From positions 33,807,531 through 33,871,530 of the forward strand of contig NC_135049.1 in NCBI RefSeq assembly GCF_051014685.1: a stretch of DNA of 64,000 nucleotides, given 5' to 3'. Shown here piece by piece: positions 13,386 through 24,244 of this stretch. Position 1 is the first letter of the stretch, and every line of letters starts with the position of its first letter. The notes below the pieces were generated by a model that saw only the letters and a list, made by a program, of their open reading frames with translations, had not been told where the DNA came from and did not search any database. The stretch comes from Ptiloglossa arizonensis. Taxonomy: Eukaryota; Arthropoda; Insecta; Hymenoptera; Colletidae. The translations under genes and the position numbers were made by a program.

Positions 13386-14461
13386 ATGGCATCATTTGAG
13401 CATCAACGAGTTTGCATTAAATTTTGTGTAAAAAACGGATTTAACGGTCCGCAGACCTTGGATATGTTGGAGAAGTGTTTCGGCAACGATACTCTTTCGA
13501 GATCAAATGTTTTTCGATGGCACGAACGCTTCAGAAGTGGTCGTGAGTCGGTCGAGGATGACAAACGCAGTGGCAGGCCGACAACGTCGAAAACCGATGA
13601 AAACATCGATAAAATTCAAGAAATGTTGTCCGAAAACCGCAATTTGACCATCAGAGAGCTGGCAGAGGACTTGAACATTGCTTATGGATCCGTTCAAGAC
13701 GTTTTGGTTAGTGATTTGGGCCTCAGACGTGTCGCTGCAAAACTGGTGCCGAAAGACCTCAATTTCATGCAAAAAAAGGACCGCGTTGAAATCGCGAAAG
13801 ACATGATTTCCAAGGCCGAATCCGACCTAACATTTATTAAACGTATCATCACTGGAGATGAGACGTGGATTTATGAGTATGACACACAATCCAGACATCA
13901 AGCGAGTGAATGGCGTGCACCGGAAGAGCCGAGACCGAAAAAACCACGTCGTTTTCAGTCAAGAAAGAAGGCGTTGCTCACGGTTTTCATGGATTACAAT
14001 GGTGTTGTGCATCAAGAATTCTTGCGCCAGAAAAACAGACAGTCAACAAAGAATATTATTTGGGCGTTTTGAGACGTTTGCGCGAAGCAATTCGTCAAAA
14101 AAGGCCAGATTTGTGGGCAAACAACTCGTGGATTTTGCACCACGATAACGCACCGGCGCACAATGCGATCCTTATCCGCGAGTTTTTGACGAAAAACAAC
14201 ACGAACACTATCCAGCAGCCTTCAAATTCACCAGATCTGGCTCCCTGCGACTTTTTTCTGTTCAACCGAATTAAAAAACCGCTTCGCGGAACGCGTTACA
14301 GTACCCGAGAGGAGGTCATGACAAAATCGAAGACGGCTCTGATGGACATACCGAAAATTGAGTACCAGCGGTGTTTCGAGGATTGGATCAAGCGCTGGCG
14401 CAAGTGCATTGCAGTCAATGGGGACTACTTTGAAGGGGACCATATCGATTTGGACGAATAA
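13386..14461 (+). pseudogene. mariner transposase, one frameshift
   Basis: The frame starts at the ATG at 13386 (MASFEHQRV) with the N-terminal helix-turn-helix region of mariner transposases, then enters the catalytic domain. The first catalytic Asp is in GDETW (about 13855-13870), the second in HHDNAPAH (about 14140-14160), and the third in SPDLAPCDFF, exactly 34 residues after the second, so this is the D,D34D signature. At about 14021-14035 the frame shifts by the equivalent of one lost base. Everything before and after is otherwise open up to the TAA at 14459-14461. The usual YSPDLAP motif reads NSPDLAP here. Length without the shift would be about 358 residues, normal for the family. 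A single lesion suggests a fairly young insertion. A sequencing or assembly error at this base cannot be excluded. Confidence 0.92.
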
Positions 14462-14487
14462 ATTTGTATTTTTGATTTTATGAATAA

Positions 14488-14514
14488 AGTCCTAAAACTT
14501 TTTGATCAAGGTAG
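14488..14514 (-). repeat. Right terminal inverted repeat of the mariner element
   Basis: Reverse complement of the left repeat with one mismatch. It lies just downstream of the transposase stop codon. Confidence 0.93.
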
Positions 14515-17342
14515 GTACACCCACACACACGCCGTATGTATGTCTGTACACGATAAACGTACACGTGAAAATTCATTTTAAAGGAACTTTCGTCTCGTGC
14601 TTGCGTTTACTTTCTCCGCTCTCCTGCCACGTTCCTTCCTGGAGTGACCCCGTACGCGTGGGGTTTACTTCTTTTTTAGCGGAAAAGTTTCGAAACGCGT
14701 TCCTCCGATAAATTTCCACCGTGTGCGGTTAAGCGTTTCGTTAAAAGGGCTTACGAATGCCTGGACGCTTCGATGACACCGATTTCTGACCTTTTGCGTT
14801 ACATGCGAACGCTCGAACGCTTCGTCGAAACGATCGTTTCTCTGCGATTTTTCTCAAAACACGTTTGAAAAAAGAATCTCGAGATGCATTTGACCGATTC
14901 GCTTGAAAATTTACGAAAATATTCCGTAAACCTATCCCAGCCAGGATCGAGTTTTTATCTTTACGAGCGCTTTTGCTTCTTTTCTTTTTGCTGTCGAAAA
15001 AACGGTCAAAGCGCAAGCATCGACGACGCTCGTTTTAAAAACTACCGTTTCATTCGGATGGAAAACTTTCGATCGTTGGGATCGTAGTTATTCGACTACG
15101 AGATTGTATTTAAAACGATTTACATTTTTTTCTACAATGTACCGACGTAACCTTTTACATACGTATATTCGCCACGTTATTCCGTAGGTTGGGTAGTTTT
15201 ACTCGTGGAACTTGAAGATTGGTGTATCTCGAAAGATGCTCTTCTTTCTGGAAAAGGAACGTTCCACACCCCTTCTAGGAAACGAACTCGTAATTAACCG
15301 CGCGAAACACCGAGTTGTTCAGGATCGTAGGTGCGCGAAAACCGAAACGGACAAACAGCCGGTCAAGATGCCTCGTTTCCGCCTCTTCGCCGCAACAGCG
15401 CGTTTTTCCTCTCGTTGAATCGTCGATCTTCCGATCGGGAAGACTTTTTGCTCGTCTCTGATTTCAATCGATGTTATCTCTAATCGATCGTCCGAATGAT
15501 CAACAGATTTACTAACATTACGGAACACTTGTTTACCATTGTTTTTACAATCTTCCGTCTTTTTTTTGTCCGTCCGATATCGGTCGAGAATATTCATCGA
15601 AGCTGTAAACTTGCCCGACGTTCGAACTCGTCGACGCGTTGACGCGATTTCTTTTTTTTGCAACGATGATCTTTAACGCACTCCTGACATTGTAACTTCA
15701 GCTTCGAAGACTAGAATTACAAAGTTGTCCTTTTATCACTTTTTATCATTTTATGCGGTTACCGCGATTCGAAGGTAATCGATTTCAACGATTCAACCGT
15801 CCTCCCGAGTACCGACAAAATCAAGAAGGCTCGCGTCGGTCTCGCTCAACGTTCCTCGCAGTTTCTCTCCTCGTGGAACGATACCGATCCATAAATAAAG
15901 GCTCACTCATCTCGGCCAAACTTGGCCTGGAGGTGATCGTATACACCGAACGAACAGGGAGACTAGGCCGCTTCGAGCTAAGTGGCTTCTTGGCCTCGCC
16001 GAGGACGTGACTTTGACCCAGATATCGGCAAAGTACAACAGACACCTCGATGGATACGAATTTGCGTTGTTTGTTGGACAAAATCACGTTGAAATCGCGA
16101 TTCTCGGTACATTGTACAGGATGCGTTGTAAAATAATTTCGAGTATGTGGACGTACATGTTCTCACGGAAAAGTATCGCCTTAATATCTTCGCTGTTTTA
16201 AATAATCGCAACGGGCGTTGCTTGTAAAATTTGTCTTTTTTACCAAAGATCGACCGAATAATTTTCAGAGCAAAAGTACGAAGGTATCGTTTTCCGGTGG
16301 ATCGGGATCGTAATCGATGAAGCGTTACGCAATAGCGTGTAGTAGTGACACGGTCTCGCTGTATCGTACGCAGAAAAAAAAGAAACAAATGAAAAAAAGA
16401 AAAAAAAAACAGTAAACGATGTTGTAACGCTACCGCTGACCAGAATTCAACGACACAAATCGATTCTCTACGAGACGGAGATTAAAAATCTAAAAGTCCG
16501 GAAAGCATCCGCGTTCGAAATCTTTTCGTTTTCTACGCACACGTATATAGTATTTCTTTCCTCCGGAAAGGAAAGCAGCGCGGAAAATGATGTCGGGAAT
16601 CGCAGTTTGGTTCTAGATCGATTCGATGGAACAAAATTGCCCTTCGAGTCTTCTTCTTGCCTCCACCTACGAAGAAACTCTTGCTACCGTGTTTCGGAAA
16701 TAAAATGCTTCTTTCTATTATTTAAAACGACAAAGATATCAAAGCGGTCTACTTTTAGCGAGCCACTTCGAATACGAGCGTAGATTCTTATTATACCCCG
16801 CGATAATTCGAACGCTGAAAATTCACAGGCTCCCAACTGTAATAGTTGTTCGCCGATTTCGCATTTAAATACGTTCGCTTAATATCGAAACGTTGATACG
16901 CAATTTGTCCATATTGTACGCGCGCAACGTCGACAACAATGCAACCTTGGCGACAATGACAATAATGATTCGTCACGTGTAACCTTAACCGCTCTGTGAA
17001 TCATCAGCTGCGAACATCATCTTCTCCGAGATTGACAACAAATTACCTATTTAAGGAATTTCTAAATTAGTCCGAGAAAAAATGCACGCGACACACGTGC
17101 GTTGATTTCAGATGCCACCAAATCGGTCGATAGATTAGTTTCATCTTGTCGTTGATTCTCTTTCCATTCTTTTTCTTTTTCTCTTTTAACACAAAGGTTC
17201 CGTCGCGATGCGGACGCGTAATTATAATTACCTTACGATATAAATATAAATTTAATTGCATCTCGAACGGTGCGCGTATAATAAAAGTAGCAAAAATAAT
17301 TTCTTAACGCTAATTTATGACCCTGTGTACGTCTCGCGTACA
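14515..17342. other. Non-coding DNA between mariner and pgant
   Basis: No coding exon, RNA gene or clear repeat family recognised. Composition is AT-richer than the flanking GC-rich blocks, with poly-A runs around 16375-16412. Confidence 0.5.
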
Positions 17343-17348
17343 TTTATT
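17343..17348 (-). other. Poly(A) signal of the pgant gene
   Basis: AATAAA on the minus strand about 170 bases after the pgant stop codon. It is the first canonical hexamer downstream. Confidence 0.6.
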
Positions 17349-17517
17349 TACAATGGATTAAACATCCACGTGTACGAAAATAAGAATCGAGCAAACGGTA
17401 CGTTTCTGTAAAAGTCACTAGAAAAATATCGTCTTTCTACATTTTCAGCCGTTCTATTTTGATAATGTGCTGTCGCGTTTCTCAATAATATTAAATAGAA
17501 AAACAATACTGGTACTA

Positions 17518-20376
17518 TTATTTCCATGGAATTGATTCCAGCGTCCATTGCTGATCGACGTTTCTTGTACAGACAGATACCACAGGACCCTCGTTGTTAC
17601 TCGATTGTAGACACATGCCGGAAGAAACGTGCAAAAACGTTTTTGTCTGAAGGAAAGCTAATCTGTATCGTAAATTTTTTTACACGCATAAAACTATACA
17701 GATCCTTGAATGTAAAACTTACTTGCTCGTTGTATCGCCATTTTTGCCTGTTATGACCACTACAAGCCATTATCTTAACCTTTGGTGTTTTGTGCCGAGT
17801 ATCGTGATCCGGAGCATCCAAACAAACACTTTCATCGGTCATTACAATTCCATTTTTCGTCATCACGAACATTTGACTAAGTATCGGCCGTGGTATACAA
17901 GACTCGAGAACCGCGTATCCCGAAGGCTGCGAATACGTGCCTTTCGCGGTTGGTCGCATGATACATTTTTTCGTCGAGACGTGTACGATCTGGAATCAAC
18001 GTTTCCGTATTTATAATATCCACTTGGTAGAGTAACTCGACTTATTTACCCGCCCAAAAAATCGATCGCTTTTCGGGAAGAAATGTTCCGGCCATACGTT
18101 ATCCAAGTACCACTCGAAGCTCTTGCATTGCAATTTTTCGCGCAGAGCCAATCTGGATCGAACCGGCTGTTTGTCCCTCAATCTCGCCGCCTCTGCAACG
18201 AAACACAAAATACAGTAGGAACCTTACCGGCAGCCTCTCAATTACGATCCTGCTACCTGGATTGAACTTGAAGTAAAATTCGGCCCAATCGTCCATCCAA
18301 ACTAGAGCCACTCGGGCAAGGTTTCCGTACAATATTTCTCCGACTCCGCCTGGAAAAGTGTACGGCGACGATTTCCGGAAAAGGTGTCCGACGTGGGAGC
18401 AAGGGGCGATTTCAACGCTACCGCCACATTGCCACACCCGAAACGATAATTCCAAATTTTCACCGCCCCAGATCCTCATCTGTTCGTCGTAGCTACCTAG
18501 CTCGAAAAAGTACTTCTTGTTCATGGAAAATAAACCGCCAGCCATGGCCGGCGTTCTGAACGGTTCAACGATGTTCTCGCGTCTCTCCGTCAGCAAACGG
18601 CCGTTCAACGTCAGCCATCGAAAATGCAAGTCCCAATTAAATGCTCCCCAATGCAACTCGAAAGACCTGTAAACGCGTTGCATCGATTTTTTGTTCGTTC
18701 GTTCGTTCGTTCGTTCGTTTTTTTCTTTTTTTCTTTTTTTTTTTTTTTTTCCACTTCAACATCCGAATACCGAATATAACGGCAATGCGGGAAAATATAA
18801 ATAGATCTATTTTACCGAGTGTAACTAAAAGTGTCATCGTTTATTATATCGATAACAGGAGACACGACTTTCGTTCTGTTCTTAGCGACCGCTTCCAGCA
18901 AGGGTTCCAACCATCCTACGTGACATTAAAAACAACAATTACGATTGCGCTCCAATTTTGCTTCTTCGTGGCTCGTAGCACGTATATGCGTCAACGATAA
19001 GAGAAAGAGCTCACCTACCAACCGTGCATTCGCAATGAGCATCGAGGAACGTGAGAACTTCGCCTTTGGCTTCGTTCGCGCCCAAAAGTCTCGCATTTAC
19101 CAAACCTATGCGCTTCCTAGAACGAAGAACTTTAGTAGGTACTCGCAAACCCTTCAGATGTTCATCTAGCGCGCCCTTCAAAAAATCTAACAAAGAAAAA
19201 TGAGAAACAGAAAAGGAACATTTAATGCGGATAATATCGAAGGAAACGCGAGGCGAATAAAAATGGAATCGAAACCTCCACCGTTTCGTCTTACCTCGGT
19301 CGCTATCGTCGTCGACGAGAATAATTTCTTCCAGTAATTGTCTCGGTGACCTATCGATAACGCTGTGCACGGTCCTGAGCAATGTGCTCCAAGCTTCGTT
19401 ATGGAAGACAATAATCACCGAGGTTTTCGGTAAACTGCCCAAACTCGTGTACCGGGAGACACATCTGTACGATCGTTCAATTACCGATAAACCGTATACA
19501 CTATCGACCATGTAAACAAGAGGAAACCCGAACGGAAGATTACCCCTTTCTTCGAACATCCGGTAGAGATCGATTTAACGGGATTCTGTCGCTGGCCATC
19601 AAGTTGAATCGATTTATTTGGAAGAGTTGTTGCATACTGTAAAAATCCTTCACCGGCACGAGAACCGGGCTGCCATTCTTCCCCTCGAACGGCCGAGGAT
19701 CGAACATATTTTTGTTAACAAGATCTACAAACCGAAAGCACGATGCTCGAGTGCGCAATCGCTACCCACTGTTACGTAAGCACCTAATACCTTTCGTAAT
19801 GTTCGGAGTTTTCAAAGGATCCACGGAATCCCCGATGTAATGTCCTACAACCACGTGTATTCCTCTATGGTCTACGTAATCCCTTTGATTCTCTAAAAGT
19901 CTAAAATCAAGAAAAACATTAGACATCGTCGAATTCCCGTATCGCCCGTACGAACGATTCCTAACTCGGTAACCAACGATCCCCACAGGGATCGATTTGT
20001 ATCGTACTACTATATTCGTCTCGAGCGTATTATCGTTACGCGTACGTACATTGTTCGGTATCGGCTAAGTAACGCGATTTCAATTTACCCGAGCCTCCCT
20101 GCGAGAGCCAATGATTCCTAACGACGAAACAACAAGGAAGAACGAAACTCAAATTACACCTTCGCACCAAGGCAACAAACGTGAAAAAAGGTCGTGAAAA
20201 AAGAACCAGGACGCTATTTTTGACGATACTTGTTGCACTCACTGCAGTGAAACGTAATCGCTGCGATCTTCGGTTTCCTGACTCTTCCTCGGCCAAACGA
20301 AAAATATTCCCGTCAGGACAACGATCGAAACAACGATCAGCCACGTGCGATGCGGTCTTCTCAATCGTGGCCACAT
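17518..20376 (-). CDS. Polypeptide N-acetylgalactosaminyltransferase (pgant/GALNT family), complete
   Basis: Golgi enzyme that starts mucin-type O-glycosylation by moving GalNAc from UDP-GalNAc to Ser/Thr. Ten exons on the minus strand (high to low): 20376-20243, 19900-19791, 19724-19544, 19464-19295, 19186-19019, 18915-18816, 18666-18257, 18192-18050, 17989-17723, 17646-17518. All borders are GT..AG, phase is kept throughout, and the product has 603 residues, typical for the family. It begins [12 protein letters not shown] followed by a hydrophobic signal-anchor helix (type II membrane protein). The GT-A domain shows [13 protein letters not shown], the metal-binding DAH in [12 protein letters not shown], the [11 protein letters not shown]al/GalNAc motif and [10 protein letters not shown]-terminal ricin-type lectin domain ends with QKW and QQW repeats. 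In the first lectin repeat CLD is replaced by CIM; the second keeps CLD. I cannot assign the exact paralogue. Start chosen because it gives the only Met before the anchor helix. Confidence 0.95.
18689..18751. repeat. (GTTC)n and poly-T tract in a pgant intron
   Basis: Seven TTCG copies followed by T-rich sequence on the + strand. It lies in the intron between the sixth and seventh coding exons of pgant, close to the acceptor of the exon starting at 18666. Confidence 0.8.
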
Positions 20377-20712
20377 CGCGATCCTCGTCGGAAATACACT
20401 GCCTCGAGTTTAACTAATTTTTAGAATAGTTCCGTTTATCTCATTGCCGGGAGAATTGGCCGTTATCGTTGAAGCCGGACTTCCATTATCACGGGCTTCT
20501 CACGACGGGTCATCGTGAGAAAAGAAAAAATCCCGACGTCTACCTTCGACTGAAACAAGTTTTAGAAACCGCAATATACTATATTTCGCAAACGAACAGC
20601 ATCGTTCGCGTGCTCGCAACGCTAGCACTACCGGAATAAAACCCCCCAATTGCAGGTACACACTCTTTCACACGGATTCGTGCCGCCCGTGGAGAAAGTC
20701 ACCAACTCCCGT

Positions 20713-20889
20713 TTCTCCTTCTACCTCTCCTTCTCCTTCTCCTTCTCCTTCTCCTTCTCCTTCTCCTTCTCCTTCTCCTTCTCCTTCTTCTTCTCCTTCT
20801 ACTTTTACTTCTACTTCTAGTTCTTCTTCTACTTCTACTTCTACTTCTACTTCTACTTTTACTACTACTACTATTTCTATTTCTACTTC
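20713..20889. repeat. (TTCTCC)n to (TTCTAC)n polypyrimidine tract
   Basis: About 175 bases of almost pure pyrimidine on the + strand. Perfect hexamers grade into TTCTAC and then TACTAC trimers, a typical decay series of a slipping repeat. Confidence 0.9.
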
Positions 20890-21089
20890 GCGATACGCTT
20901 CTAGTTGTCGTACGACTGGAACGCTAGATTGTGTTATTTAAACTTTACGATAGGTTATCAAAACCACAAGCAGATTATTATTCATTGAATGAAAGACGAG
21001 GTATAGGATAGACCGATCGTTCGATGGAAATTTCTGTTCCCCGACTCCGAGATTTTAGAGGGTCCTTACGCTCGTACTTGGAACATTGA

Positions 21090-21370
21090 TACTTCTTTCT
21101 TCGTCTCGTAACGGAGAATCAAGAAAAAGAAATTTGTCACTAGGAATGAATTTATCGAAATACATATTACCATGTTCCGTTCAAATATTCAAGATTCCAT
21201 GCATTCGTTCTTACGCGTTACAAAAGCTTTCCGTATTACGATATTACACGTATTTTTGTATCCTAAGAAACTATTCCAATTTCGCAGCCGATTAGCTCGG
21301 TGTATCACCCGAGACGAACATCCTTCGGGTTTCACCAAGAGGAGGTCGCTACGAGCGAAGACCAGAACAA
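21090..21370 (+). repeat. Left arm of a diverged inverted-repeat pair
   Basis: It shares with the reverse complement of the right arm, in the same order, blocks such as CACTAGGAA/TACTAGGAA, GCGTTACAAAAG, GTATTAC, TTGTAT.CTAAGAAA and TATTCCAA.TTCG, followed by AAGAGGTYG-type sequence. Similarity is obvious but clearly below identity. The family is unknown to me. Confidence 0.7.
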
Positions 21371-21639
21371 AGATAAATGGAAACAAACTACCATCGATTT
21401 CTCTTTTTTTACCTGCATTATTTTTACAATCGAGATTACCGAACTAAGGAGATAGAGGGAATCAAAGTTTCATCGAACAATTAGCGAACAAGTAGCTTCT
21501 TTGTTTGCTCGGTCCCTTATTCCTCGCTTCGGTCACCACTGCTTGTTAGAAAAAGTGGAGGCTAAGGCTTACCGCACTTTCCCAATTTCGTCTCAATTTC
21601 TTTCGCAAAGTAATTACTCTGCACAATTACACGAGGAGC

Positions 21640-21890
21640 TCGAAGAAACTTTAATTCCATCTTCTTTTCGATCTTTGTCCACCGCAACCTCTTCGTGATA
21701 AGACCTGGTAATCGAACTTGGAATACTTTCTTAGAATACAAGAACAAATGTAATACCGCAAGAGAGAAAAAACTTTTGTAACGCATAAAATTGTAGAGAA
21801 CATTACATATTTTAACGGAATGCTCAATTCGTTCCTAGTAATACAAACTTTTTCGTTTCTCTCTATTCGACTGCCAAGTGTTGTTCGTTC
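21640..21890 (-). repeat. Right arm of the inverted-repeat pair
   Basis: Reverse-oriented partner of 21090-21370 with a spacer of roughly 270 bases. It could be two head-to-head copies of a dispersed repeat, or the arms of one foldback element. Borders are approximate. Confidence 0.68.
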
Positions 21891-24210
21891 GATCGTTCTT
21901 TCTTCGTAATGCAAGATATTGTGGACTAGGCTCCGAGTATAACCGAGGCTTGGAAAATTTTAGTAAGGTGTTTCAAGTTCTTATCGATATTGGTGCAGTC
22001 ATCCAGCGGTAGACACGGTAACTATTTCGCTATAAACTTGAGCGTTTCGTCGTCGAGAGCGCTGACCGTAAGATTTAAGAGTAGTACGGGTCGTTCGCCG
22101 CTAGGGATCTACACCATCTCGCTGCCAATTTTCTTCGTAAATAGATTATCAATCTAAATCTTAAACTATCATTTGTTAAATATATATCGTTACGTTTTCA
22201 GAACCAATTCCGATACGTATAATCTAGACACAAAATCTATTACGAAATAAAACGGTCGGCACTTCCACGATATTTTAATTCTATGACAGGTTGTTAACCC
22301 AATGAACACGTTCTTTCAAAATATGTATCGTATTATTTTAATAATTAATTCTGATGCGTCTAAACAATATTAAACAAAAGATTAAAATCAAAGGTACTAC
22401 AATTTCGTGATACACGTTTAATAAATAATTTATAAGTTTAAATAACGCCATAACTAAAAGGGTATCGTAAAGGTAAAAGAGTAGCGACATTTGGTGATTT
22501 TCGATTCGTGCGGCATAAATCTGTGTCACGGAGTGTATACCTATTTCTTTGAAAATTCGTGCCCAATTTATCGCAGAAATTCACCAAACACGTGTTCGTA
22601 ATACCAGTCAAAACGAAAGTAAAATCAAGATTTTAGATAGGTTTACGATTTACTTTTACAGCTTACCGCAATTTCTGTTAACATTACTTCGAGGATTCCA
22701 TCAGCAAAGTACAAAGTGTGAGTCAAAAAATCCCAAATTTCTCTTCCAATCGAACGTGAACCAATGATGAGACAACTTTCTTTGTTTGTCTCACGATGAA
22801 CGCCGTTTCCTCGACAAAATATATTATTTTTCACGAAAGATTACTTTACTCGTCGATAAATCCACATCGCGCACGATCGATTTGCTACTAGATCGAACAC
22901 AGTCGGCGAAAAAGAAACACCACGCTCGTACTTACTCCGAATCCACTAGACAACTAGAACGAGCTTTAAGGAATTATTATGTCGTCGTAAATAAAACAGT
23001 GCTGTATCAAGACGATTCGTAACCCTACTCATTGTTAAATCAGACATATACTTGCTTTTTACCTTCTATTCGCAATACTGCGTTTTGCGTTCATTTGACA
23101 AGTTTACAAAAAATATTTTACCAAAATTTGTAAAAATACATAGTATTCTCGAGCCAATAATATTAACTGCGTCTTTTTTAAGAAATTTAACGAGAATCGT
23201 ATTAACGAATCTTACCGTGTCGTGCATCTCGTATTGCTGATCGTAACGGACTTAACTATATACGTATGTATGTACGTAGGTGATAAGATATGATGAGTTT
23301 AAAAACGCTTGTAGGCAAACGTTCATTAACCGTTGGCTTAACTCCAATTGTTACATTAACAATTTCGTAAACAATTAACGATTACTATGTACGACTGTAT
23401 ACACGCACGAATACATATTGTAATATTTTGACGAGGTTAGACGCGCTGTCATACTGTTGATAAACACCTACGTTCAGTGAAATTTCATGGTACAGTCTGC
23501 TTGCAAACAATTTGAAACGAACATTAAATCATTTCTTCGAGCATGCTTTTACGATCGAGAATTTGGACTGCGTTAAAAATGGTAAAATACACGCAGTGGA
23601 TGAATTTACGGAGTAGGAGGTAGATTTTTTTTATTCTTTTCGTAATAATCTCGAAGAGAACGATTCGTCGGAGCAGACCGTACCAATGGACCACGAACGT
23701 CGAAGAGGTCAGCACTATTCCCAACGTATGGTTCGCCACGTTGGAAGACGTTGACGGTTGACTGCTGCTTGTTTGACGTTAGGGAATCATATTCGTAAAT
23801 TTCGTTCGATTATCGTTAATTGAATAGATTAAGGTGAGAAAATACCCTTTAAAGGAGTCATGTGTTTTCTATTCTATTTACGATAAGGGTACCCAATACA
23901 TGTATAACACCTGTCACATTTTGAGATAGTTCTGGGTCGCTGAACTTTCGAATCGAGTATAATACTTTTGTAATATTATTTGTGTTTATAGAATTTGCAT
24001 CGTAACGAGTTTATCGATTCAAAGTTCGTAATATGATACATTTTCGAACGTACTATTATTTACGGAAAATAAGTTGTTTCGTAATCGTTGTTTAGAAAAA
24101 TTCGGATTACTTTTCGGAATACGTTAAATAAACGAACAAACATGACTCGATAACAAATTACAATATAGCAGTACGTCACTTTTTAAGTTGCTCCAATTGT
24201 TTGCAAAAAA

Positions 24211-24216
24211 ATGTAA
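24211..24216 (+). promoter_or_regulatory. Minimal start-stop (ATG TAA) upstream of Sec31
   Basis: An ATG immediately followed by TAA, 28 bases before the Sec31 start codon. If it is in the mature leader it would be a one-codon upstream ORF. A CTAG acceptor-like site at 24231-24234 could instead place it in a leader intron. Confidence 0.35.
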
Positions 24217-24244
24217 ACAATATTTATATCCTAGCGTACCAAGA

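Larger units (their letters stand above)
13191..14514 (+). mobile_element. mariner-family DNA transposon, near full length
   Basis: This 1324-bp element is bounded by 27-bp inverted terminal repeats that differ at one base. It carries a single transposase frame in the + orientation. Size, terminal repeats and the D,D34D transposase place it in the mariner family of Tc1/mariner elements, which move by cut-and-paste into TA dinucleotides. TA flanks both ends, but on the right one extra G separates the repeat from the TA. The element lies inside a GT/CA microsatellite. The transposase has a frameshift, so this copy is probably not autonomous, although its intact termini could still be mobilised in trans (inference). 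Confidence 0.95.
20377..24210. other. AT-rich region between the divergent pgant and Sec31 genes
   Basis: The 5' ends of pgant (-) and Sec31 (+) face away from each other across this 3.8 kb, so it should hold both promoters. No coding exon recognised. It contains a long polypyrimidine tract (20713-20889) and an inverted-repeat pair (about 21090-21890). From 22.1 to 24.2 kb the DNA is very AT-rich and otherwise featureless to my eye. Confidence 0.5.

Noticed and set aside
20036..20376. 112-codon minus-strand frame at the pgant 5' end (MATIEK...)
   Set aside because: It overlaps the first pgant exon in another frame; the frame from 20376 gives a signal anchor and a correct splice phase.
24188..24244. 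N-terminal extension of Sec31 from 24188
   Set aside because: No ATG in that stretch in the right frame; the family N terminus starts at the 24245 ATG.
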